Position numbers and translations under genes: made by a program. From contig JAJDAT010000014.1 in the NCBI GenBank assembly GCA_029261715.1, positions 1 through 64,000 of the forward strand: 64,000 nucleotides of DNA. Direction: 5' to 3'. Source of the stretch: Nitrospinia bacterium (GTDB lineage: Bacteria; Nitrospinota; Nitrospinia; Nitrospinales; JAJDAT01). A model generated the notes under the pieces. That model searched no databases. It had not been told where the DNA came from and saw nothing but the letters and a program-made list of their open reading frames with translations. Numbering within the stretch: position 1 is the stretch's first letter; each line of letters begins with the position of its first letter. Below, in pieces: positions 8,269 to 15,408 of this stretch.

Positions 8269-8303
8269 AACAGTTCCCCATGTCAATACTTATGACAACT
8301 GTT
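8269..8303 (-). promoter_or_regulatory. Nested palindromic operator over a -35 box
   Basis: Two inverted repeats lie inside one another: an outer pair AACAGTT (8269-8275) and AACTGTT (8297-8303), and an inner pair TGTCA (8281-8285) and TGACA (8293-8297). On the minus strand the inner half-site forms a perfect TTGACA (8286 to 8281) about 40 bases upstream of the XRE gene's ATG. No strong -10 follows at 17 bases (AGATAG or GATAGA at best). The layout is that expected of an XRE repressor controlling its own promoter. Confidence 0.5.
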
Positions 8304-8860
8304 AAACCAATTAAATGCCAAACTAAAAAGACATATTATAGGGACAAACACCTGAAATCACTAATCATAGAGACCCGAATTATTATAAAAAACCATAAAT
8401 AAAAATTACACATATCCTAAATTTAAACCATAGGTTTCCATAAATTTTCTAATTAACGATATTTTTTTTATTAAAAAAGTAGGAAAATCTATAAATAATT
8501 TTGCAAAAAAATATATTTTGATATAAAAAACGACCTAAAAACTATCTAAATAAGACAATTCAATAAAAATAACTATAAATTTTAATAGGGCTTTTCAATT
8601 AACTCATTTATTAAGCTTTGATCATGCCCTTAAATTAATATTTACCTTTATAAAAAACGTTAAATATAAGATAAAAAAGCCAATTAAAAGCAATGCTTTG
8701 CGGGAATTAAATGAACTGAAGAAGTTTAATCATAAAAAAATAAGAACTACCAAAACATCAATTAAATCTCAAAAGAAAAACTTCATAATAAGATTATTGT
8801 TTAATAACTGTTCTTTACAGTAAAACTATCCGTTTGAAAATTAAATAAAGAGTAAAAAAG
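8304..8860. other. Very AT-rich intergenic stretch, no gene seen
   Basis: About 560 bases of A/T-rich sequence between the XRE operator and the direct repeat in front of the histidine kinase gene. No open frame with coding character, tRNA, terminator or long repeat was found. Long A and T tracts could favour curvature or nucleoid-protein binding, but nothing specific supports that. Confidence 0.5.
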
Positions 8861-8904
8861 TTTTGGAGTCTCGAACATAGCATTTTGGAGTGTCGAATAT
8901 GGTA
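8861..8904 (+). repeat. Tandem 22-bp direct repeat, likely regulator site
   Basis: Two adjacent 22-base units (8861-8882 and 8883-8904) both begin TTTTGGAGT and share 18 of 22 positions; the differences are mostly C/T and A/G changes. A two-turn period on the same face of the DNA is typical of tandem activator sites. The -35 box of the predicted kinase promoter begins 30 bases downstream. Confidence 0.5.
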
Positions 8905-8933
8905 TTTGAGAAATTAAAATTAAATTTACTGAT

Positions 8934-8961
8934 TTGAACCAATCAAAAATCCTTTTATAAT
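8934..8961 (+). promoter_or_regulatory. Predicted sigma70-type promoter of the histidine kinase gene
   Basis: TTGAAC (8934-8939) and a perfect TATAAT (8956-8961) are separated by 16 bases. The start codon of the kinase lies about 73 bases downstream of the -10 box. Confidence 0.55.
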
Positions 8962-9034
8962 GTAATTACTTTTACCACCCTAAACTAAACCTCAGAAAAA
9001 ATGTCGTTAAGCCTTCGTCATTTTTAGCTTATTT

Positions 9035-10459
9035 ATGAAAAAAAACTACCTCGTTAACTTTGCCGCCACCTTATTCATTAGCTTTATTCTCGGTGGAATT
9101 TGGCTTATCAAAAATGATTCCTTTCAAGAAACAAACTATGAAACATTTATCCCCTGGGGAAATATTTTTTTACTCATAGGATTTGTGGCTTTTTCTTTGA
9201 CTTTATTTATCTATTTATCTTTTCGAACTAATAAAAATAATCTTTTCCCGCAAAAGATTACTTCCAGCAAAACTCCTAATCAACAAACAAGACTAGAGAA
9301 TCTTTCTTTTCAAAACTTAGATAATAACAGCGAAAATTCATTGATGGGAGCGCTAAAGCTAGAAAGAAAAAAACTCTATAACATGTTTGATAGTCTTCCT
9401 ATTCTTTTTCATGTTCAAGCTCCCGACTATTCAGTGCCATTTGCTAATAAATTATTCATAGAAAGATTTGGTGGCGCAAAAAATCGCAAATGCTTCGAAA
9501 TAATGCATAAAAGGAATTCACCCTGCGAAAGATGTATTCCCTTTAAAATTCTAGATTCTCAAAAATCAGAAACTTCTATATGGAATGCCTTTGACGGTAA
9601 AACTTATCTGACCATAATGACGCCATTTAGCGATGTTAACGATGGTCCCTTAATTTTGGAAATGGCAATAGATATTACAAAGCAATTTAAGGCGCAGGAA
9701 GAACTGAAAGAAGCAAACATGAAACTTATTCACGCAGAAAAACTTTCTGCAGCGGGTAAACTAGCCGCATCAATAGCTCATGAATTTAATAATCCAATTT
9801 ATGGAGTTCGGAACGTACTGGAAGAACTATATGGAGAAATCGATCTAACCGGCAATCAAGATAGAATGATGGGGCTCGCCATTAAAGAGTGCAACCGCAT
9901 GGCGGGTTTAGTAGAAAAGCTAATGGACCTCAACCGGCCTTCGCCGGGCATTCTATCGCAGGTAAATGTGCACAAGATTCTTAACGAAGTAGTCGCTTTG
10001 GTAGAAAAGAAATTAAACGAACGAAATATTACTATTGAAAAACTTTATATCGAAAACCTTCCAGAAATTATGGCGGTTGAAGATCAACTCAAACAAATCT
10101 TTTTAAACATAATTCAAAATGCCGAAGAATCAATTTCTAATGAATCTGGGAAAATTACAATCTCTTCAGATAAGTTCGACGAATTTATTGTAATCCATTT
10201 CCAAGACACTGGAGGCGGCATTAAACCTGAAATAAAAGAATCAATTTTTAATCCTTTTTTTACAACAAAGGCTCCTCAAAAAGGAACCGGGCTTGGGCTT
10301 TCAGTTACCTATGGGATTGTAAAAAGTTGGGGTGGGGAAATATCCGTTCAAAGCAAAGTAGGCACTGGAACCGCTTTTTCATTAAGGCTTTTAATTAACG
10401 GTCCTCAAAATTTAGAGGATGAAGATATGATTAATAACTCCCAGTTTAGAGCTTCATAA
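9035..10459 (+). CDS. PAS-domain sensor histidine kinase
   Basis: The 474-residue protein has two N-terminal membrane helices (about 7-25 and 44-62) with only a short loop between them, then a PAS domain (about 115-215) with a Cys-rich patch (KCFEIMHKR, SPCERCIPF) often seen in delta-type kinases, where it may bind metal or respond to redox. The kinase core has the H-box SIAHEFNNPIYGVRN (phosphorylated His about 249), the N-box NIIQNAEESI, the G1 box DTGGGI, the F-box NPFFTTK and the G2 box GTGLGLSV. No response regulator is adjacent; the receiver gene at 13147 is a possible but unproven partner. The gene converges on the next one with a 9-base gap. Confidence 0.92.
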   Translation: MKKNYLVNFAATLFISFILGGIWLIKNDSFQETNYETFIPWGNIFLLIGFVAFSLTLFIYLSFRTNKNNLFPQKITSSKTPNQQTRLENLSFQNLDNNSENSLMGALKLERKKLYNMFDSLPILFHVQAPDYSVPFANKLFIERFGGAKNRKCFEIMHKRNSPCERCIPFKILDSQKSETSIWNAFDGKTYLTIMTPFSDVNDGPLILEMAIDITKQFKAQEELKEANMKLIHAEKLSAAGKLAASIAHEFNNPIYGVRNVLEELYGEIDLTGNQDRMMGLAIKECNRMAGLVEKLMDLNRPSPGILSQVNVHKILNEVVALVEKKLNERNITIEKLYIENLPEIMAVEDQLKQIFLNIIQNAEESISNESGKITISSDKFDEFIVIHFQDTGGGIKPEIKESIFNPFFTTKAPQKGTGLGLSVTYGIVKSWGGEISVQSKVGTGTAFSLRLLINGPQNLEDEDMINNSQFRAS

Positions 10460-10468
10460 GTTAGCTAC

Positions 10469-12751
10469 TTACTCTAATTTAACCAATCCTCCCCAAACAA
10501 AATATTTTTGATTTCCTTTTTTAATTTCTAACCAAGGCTTTCCATTAAAGGATTTATCCATTTTCCTCACAAACAGTAATCGTTCCCCTTTTTTAGCCGT
10601 GGCTACTTCTGGAAACTTTACACTAGGCCCATTTTTTAAAGTAAGCCCATCAATTAAAGAAACAACATACCTATCACTAGAAACAGGAACTACTTTAGTT
10701 GCATTCTTAATATTTTGTTGAAGTGGTTTTGGACTTTTTGGTACCGGAACTTCCATCACCTTAGGCATAGCAGCAATTGGAGATTTAGGTTTATCAAGTT
10801 TCGCCATCATTTCTGTAGAAACTTTTCCACTCTCTTCTTTTGTTAGCTCTTCTGGAACGTTCATAGCCTTTGACTCTTCAATTGGGATCGGCATTTTCGG
10901 CTCTTCGTTCACACTATTAGCGGCAATACTTTTTGTTGGCTGTAAGCTTGTGTTTTCTTGCTCCGGTTTACTGGCTTCTGATTGTTTAACCGGCAAATTA
11001 GCTTCCAAATCTGGAACAGGCTTTATTTCACTGGCAACCTTAGGTTCCTTTGGAGATTCTGCTTCTGGTAATTTTGGAGCTACAACAGCTGGTTCTTTGG
11101 GAGGCTCCATTTTTTCTTGTATCATTGCCACTTCTGGAATATCAGGAGTTGCTAATTCAGGAGATTTTGGAGTTTCGATTTGAGGGCTTTGGATTTTTGG
11201 CTCTAGAGGTTTTACAGGCTCAATAGTTTCGTTAGTCATTTTAGCTTTTGTAATTTTTTCAGAAGGCAAAGAGGCTACCCGCATAGCTGACTCTGAAAAA
11301 TTAACAAAAATAGGATTAGAAACAAGTCGGTTATCAGGACTAATCTCGGCAATCAATCTATAGTAAGTCATTCCTTTAGGCTTAACAGTAGAGTCGCTCC
11401 AATTTAGCTGATAAGGTAAGGTTACATTCTCACGCTTAATAAGCTTGCCTTCTCTTATAAGGGAAACCTTTACTCTCTCATGACCTCCACTAGAAAATCT
11501 TAGCTTTGCTTTGATAATCGGAATATCCGTTGAAAATAAAACGTCTCCCTGTTCGGCATGTTGCCCAATAACACTGTCAAAAACCGTAAACTCGTCAAGC
11601 GATAAACGGAAATCGCCAGGTTGCGCTACCGAATACATACGCCCCTTAGTAATGGCTTCTAAAGCGGCCTCTTGCGTTTTTTCCCTAACTAACAAAATGG
11701 TTCTAACTCCACCTAAACGTCGACCTTGTTCGCCTTCGCAAACAAGATCATTACCGCCGTAAGCCCAAATAGGCTTTTTTCGTTTCCCTGTGATATGTTG
11801 CGTCAAAACTTGATCCCATTCTCTTCCAGGCTTTACAATCTCCATCCCCCCATCGTACACCGCTTCAAATCCCGTATAGCCTTCACTAGATAAAAGATCT
11901 TTCGCAAAAGGTTCCGTTTTAATTCCAATCGATTCTCCCACTCCAGGATTATCTGGAGACTCTGGACGAACCCAAAACGTTAAAGCGTTATTTTCCGAAG
12001 CATAATCTATTAATTCCTGATAGGGAGCGATTCCTTGATCCCCTTCATATTGATTAAACATAGAACTTTGAAAAGGATGATCGTTCAACGCCAAAAGAAG
12101 GAGTATCACAACAAAAAAGAAACATACCCTTTTTCTACTTTTAAAATATAGAATTACAAATAAGAGAAATAAACCAACCCAGATCAAAAACTGAGGCAAA
12201 TAAGTCTCTAAGTACCTTTGAGAAAAATTGCTATTTAAAGATGGAAGTTGTTCAATCGCAGCTGAATTATTCAGACCAACTAGAAGAAGACGCTTGCTCC
12301 AGTTATGTGCTATTAAGTTCTTATCGATGATATTTCCAGTCCAGAAATAAAATGGAGCCGTCTCTAAAGCCGGTATCAATAAAGTTTCTGGAAAGTTTTT
12401 GTCGTTGGAACTAATTTCGGAGAGATAAGGGGCCGCGCCAGAGGTTAAAACAGAAGAGCTTTCACGTTTCTTTTTAAATATTCTTTCGAAGGGGTCAATG
12501 CCATACTCTAAAGATAAGCGATCATTGTCGCTAAAAAGCACAACATCGATCTTTCTATGTTGGGCTAAATTTGCAAGCTCTTGAACAGAAGAACACCCCG
12601 AGCTGAAACGAGACTTAACCCCTATAACGGCATCTAATTGCAGATATTTAGCCGAAGCAAAGCTAGGCAAGCATAACGCAAGAATAATGAACCCAACAAA
12701 AGTGGCGATTCTTATTTTCAATTTACTGAATTGATTATTTTTGCTTTTCAT
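10469..12751 (-). CDS. Membrane protein with PHP-like region, proline-rich linker and SH3 tail
   Basis: The protein opens with a signal-type helix ending in PSFASAKY. ATG at 12751 is chosen because AAGG lies about eight bases ahead; a TTG at 12775 would also open the frame. Residues of about 45-110 and 270-400 resemble a PHP-type domain (VVLFSDND, YEGDQGIAPYQELIDYASEN, TGFEAVYDGG, WAYGGND), but the early HTH-x-S metal motif of active PHP enzymes is replaced by VKSRFSSG, so activity is doubtful. Two membrane helices lie near 200-250. A long linker is rich in Pro, Lys and Glu (PKSPELATP, EPPKEPAVVAPKLPE). The last 65 residues look like a bacterial SH3 domain (LTLKNGPSVKFPEVATAKKG), which often binds cell wall. 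Overall role unknown. Confidence 0.55.
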   Translation of the reverse strand: MKSKNNQFSKLKIRIATFVGFIILALCLPSFASAKYLQLDAVIGVKSRFSSGCSSVQELANLAQHRKIDVVLFSDNDRLSLEYGIDPFERIFKKKRESSSVLTSGAAPYLSEISSNDKNFPETLLIPALETAPFYFWTGNIIDKNLIAHNWSKRLLLVGLNNSAAIEQLPSLNSNFSQRYLETYLPQFLIWVGLFLLFVILYFKSRKRVCFFFVVILLLLALNDHPFQSSMFNQYEGDQGIAPYQELIDYASENNALTFWVRPESPDNPGVGESIGIKTEPFAKDLLSSEGYTGFEAVYDGGMEIVKPGREWDQVLTQHITGKRKKPIWAYGGNDLVCEGEQGRRLGGVRTILLVREKTQEAALEAITKGRMYSVAQPGDFRLSLDEFTVFDSVIGQHAEQGDVLFSTDIPIIKAKLRFSSGGHERVKVSLIREGKLIKRENVTLPYQLNWSDSTVKPKGMTYYRLIAEISPDNRLVSNPIFVNFSESAMRVASLPSEKITKAKMTNETIEPVKPLEPKIQSPQIETPKSPELATPDIPEVAMIQEKMEPPKEPAVVAPKLPEAESPKEPKVASEIKPVPDLEANLPVKQSEASKPEQENTSLQPTKSIAANSVNEEPKMPIPIEESKAMNVPEELTKEESGKVSTEMMAKLDKPKSPIAAMPKVMEVPVPKSPKPLQQNIKNATKVVPVSSDRYVVSLIDGLTLKNGPSVKFPEVATAKKGERLLFVRKMDKSFNGKPWLEIKKGNQKYFVWGGLVKLE

Positions 12752-12775
12752 TTTCATTGCCTTAGACAAGGACAA

Positions 12776-13146
12776 ATCTCCAAAAAAAATTACTCCGAAG
12801 ACATTACAGCGCTAAATACCTCGAATAATCGAATTTTAATGAACGTTCTTATCGGCAAAAAGTCATCTTAACATTAATGAGATTTCCAGGCAAAAGACGT
12901 TTATACAAGGCCGTATTAAAACAATAATAGTCTTTCTTTTAAGTTAAAGTTATATAACTTTAATTGTAGAAAAAAACAAGTTGCCGGAATATCGGCCAAA
13001 TTTTTCATTTCCTAAAAAAAATTATGCTATAATTTACTAGCGAATATGGGTTCTCCAACCTATAGAGCTTAATAATTAAGCAATTTAATTCTTTTCCCTT
13101 TCGCCATATCCTTTCCAATTTATTACAAATGGAAAGTGCCCCCTAA
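12776..13146. other. Divergent intergenic region with promoter of the receiver gene
   Basis: This 371-base region separates two divergent genes. It holds the extended -10 box listed separately and, about 30 bases before it, an imperfect palindrome at 12981-12999 (TTGCCGG and CGGCCAA arms) that could be an operator. Nothing else stands out. Confidence 0.4.
13025..13033 (+). promoter_or_regulatory. Extended -10 promoter of the receiver-domain gene
   Basis: ATGC followed by a perfect TATAAT (13028-13033) forms a TGn-extended -10 box. The -35 region is weak (TTTCAT-like), as is usual for extended -10 promoters. The predicted leader to the ATG at 13147 is about 105 bases. Confidence 0.5.
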
Positions 13147-15096
13147 ATGAAAGTAAAACTTTTAATAGTAGACGATAGCGTTACAATTCAAAAAATTGTC
13201 GCTATGGCGTTTGAAAATGAAAATATGATTGTGCAGGGTGCTTCCGATGGTAAAGAAGCGCTAGAAAAACTAAAGGATTTTCACCCTGACATTATCATTA
13301 CAGATGTAGACATGCCTGGAATTGATGGTTTTGAAGTCAGCCGAAAAATCCGGGAACTAGAATCTTTCAAATTAACGCCCATTTTGCTTCTAACAAGCGA
13401 CTTTGAAGAATTTAATGAAACTCTTTTTAAACGTTCTTTGGCTAGCGATCACCTTTCAAAACCATTTAAATCAGAAAAAATCGTTGAGAAAGTGCACGAA
13501 CTACTAGATTCGCATAACCAAGACTCATCAGAATTATTAGACAATACCGAGTCAATAATAGAACCTAACTCTGAGATCGACCAGGATTCTGATGAGAACA
13601 CCGAGACAACAGAAACAAGCCTCAATATAGAAGAGTCTTCAGAAGATATTTTAGAAAATCTTAAACAGGAAACTGAAAAAACTACCAACATTGTCGAACC
13701 CGAAGAAGTAGAACCTCAACCTGCTTTAGGCCCCGAAGAAACTAATTCCTCTTCAACTACCAAAAAACCAGAAGACATGACGATAGAAGAATTGTTGGCC
13801 TCTGCAGAGGCTCTGTTGGAAGAAAATTATATAGAGTCTGGAGATGATAGTTCTTCAGATCCTATGCAAAGTTCAGAGACTGATGTTGATCCAAATCAAA
13901 TTAGGGAAACGTCCGAACCATTTTTGTCGATGGAAGAACCTAATCCAGAACCGTCAGATATTCCTAAAGATAAAGAAGATGAACTGGAAAAAGAGTTTTC
14001 CTCTACTTTAGAAACTAGCGATTCTCAAAATAAGTTAGATGAAATACCCAATTTAGAAGAAGAATCTCAAAATAATCAAAAAGAGAACTTTTCCATTGAA
14101 GAGTCTTTAGAATCCGAACTGAACCAATTGCCAGAAGATTCCATTATAGAAGAATCTAACGTGTATGAAGATCTTGAAAAAACCACAGAGCAAGCGGAAA
14201 ATGATTTAGACGATTCTTTTTTACATGCTCCCATTAGTGAAGAAGAAGATACTATTATAGATGACACTTCGCTTGTTGAAACAATCTCTACCTCATCCAC
14301 AGAAGTTCATACAAAATGGCTAGCCGATGAGACGACCGAGCCAAAAACCGAAGAAAAACTTGTTTCTAAAGATAATTTATCTGGAATAACAGACGAAGAG
14401 CAACACGACAAAAAATCTCAAGAAACCATTGATGAATTAGACGCTGTTTTTGAAAGCATCCAAAACTTTGAAAACCATATTAAAAACGCCGAACAAACTG
14501 GCACAAATATAGAAGCTCCTCCTTCTGAATTATCATCGTTAGAAACCCCAAAAACAGTTATTGAAGAACCAATCGAGGAAGAAACTATCTCTACACCCAA
14601 TGAAGTTGAAAGTGATCTAATTTTTGAGGAAGAGACTTCCCCACAAAAACACTCTTTCGCCTCTGAATTTTCTGATTACCATATTTCTCCCGAACCTGAT
14701 AACTTGTTAGAAAAATTAGCCCCTGCAGCATTTGACACCCCTGGAGCGGAGGGAAGACCAGATTTGATTCAAGAAACCCTGGCTTACCTTTCGGAATTAA
14801 CGCCGGAACCTTCCAAAACTAAACCCAAAGAAAAAACCAAACCGGCGCCAAGTGAAAAAAAGGAAATTCATATGAACTCCGAACCTATAGGCGATATGTT
14901 CGTAAAAGTTGTAGGCGAACATGTAAAAAGAATTTTGGAACGCTCATTGGAAGAAACTATTGCAAGGGAAATTTCTGGCCTTTCTAAAACAATTGAACGT
15001 TCAGTGAAAGAAGTCGTGAAAGAAGTGACCCCGGAAATAACGCGGTCAATTATCCAAGAAGAAATTGAGAAAATTCGTAAATTGGAAGAAGTTTGA
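13147..15096 (+). CDS. Receiver-domain protein with a long acidic linker and C-terminal amphipathic helix
   Basis: Residues 1-120 form a CheY-like receiver: LLIVDDS with the acidic pair, ITDVDMPG with the phosphoacceptor Asp53, LLLTSD, and LSKPF with the conserved Lys. Residues about 125-590 are extremely rich in Glu, Ser, Asp, Thr and Pro with no fold visible. The last 65 residues (MFVKVVGEHVKRILERSLEE and on to KIRKLEEV) predict long amphipathic helices. There is no DNA-binding or enzymatic output domain. The layout recalls FrzS- and other motility- or polarity-type receivers with disordered spacers. It precedes valS at a distance of 312 bases. A weak GC hairpin (15167-15178) followed by T-rich sequence may end the transcript. 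Confidence 0.8.
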   Translation: MKVKLLIVDDSVTIQKIVAMAFENENMIVQGASDGKEALEKLKDFHPDIIITDVDMPGIDGFEVSRKIRELESFKLTPILLLTSDFEEFNETLFKRSLASDHLSKPFKSEKIVEKVHELLDSHNQDSSELLDNTESIIEPNSEIDQDSDENTETTETSLNIEESSEDILENLKQETEKTTNIVEPEEVEPQPALGPEETNSSSTTKKPEDMTIEELLASAEALLEENYIESGDDSSSDPMQSSETDVDPNQIRETSEPFLSMEEPNPEPSDIPKDKEDELEKEFSSTLETSDSQNKLDEIPNLEEESQNNQKENFSIEESLESELNQLPEDSIIEESNVYEDLEKTTEQAENDLDDSFLHAPISEEEDTIIDDTSLVETISTSSTEVHTKWLADETTEPKTEEKLVSKDNLSGITDEEQHDKKSQETIDELDAVFESIQNFENHIKNAEQTGTNIEAPPSELSSLETPKTVIEEPIEEETISTPNEVESDLIFEEETSPQKHSFASEFSDYHISPEPDNLLEKLAPAAFDTPGAEGRPDLIQETLAYLSELTPEPSKTKPKEKTKPAPSEKKEIHMNSEPIGDMFVKVVGEHVKRILERSLEETIAREISGLSKTIERSVKEVVKEVTPEITRSIIQEEIEKIRKLEEV

Positions 15097-15191
15097 ATAA
15101 GTTACGCCAACTGGCAAATATAACTTCTTCATCCACTCTTGAAAATTTTCTGAATTTAGGTTATACAGGCTTTCGCCTCTGAAACTTTTTC

Positions 15192-15251
15192 CCGCGACAA
15201 GATTTTCTTCTTAAAGAAAACCTCGCGGAAGATCCGATCATTTGGACGGAT
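15192..15251 (+). promoter_or_regulatory. Two consecutive hairpins upstream of valS
   Basis: Hairpin 1 (15192-15228) has a 6-bp outer stem CCGCGA/TCGCGG and a 7-bp inner stem TTTTCTT/AAGAAAA around a CTTA loop, with an asymmetric internal loop. Hairpin 2 (15232-15251) pairs ATCCG with CGGAT around a 10-base loop. Neither is followed by a T run on this strand, so they are not simple terminators, and no T-box sequence is visible. They could be leader structures of valS or a processed end of the upstream transcript. The rest of the 312-base gap holds no gene. Confidence 0.35.
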
Positions 15252-15408
15252 TCGTTGGTCAATAACACTCGTTAATGAATTTGAGTTCAGGCAACAATAT
15301 TTGTTAGTTACTTAATGCCTTATGACCAAAGGTTTAGAAGGACCAAATCTTTTTTATTAAAGATATTTATACTCCACTCGCTAATGCAGAAAACTGCTTA
15401 AACATGGC

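Noticed and set aside
13449-14600. Several Ser-rich frames on the strand opposite the acidic receiver protein
   Set aside because: They are mirror readings of the Glu/Ser codons of the plus-strand gene (GAA and TCT reversed), have no ribosome-binding sites and do not resemble proteins.
15097-15408. T-box riboswitch in the valS leader
   Set aside because: Neither the TGG-x-ACC core nor the specifier-loop layout is visible, despite the suggestive CCGCGA stem.
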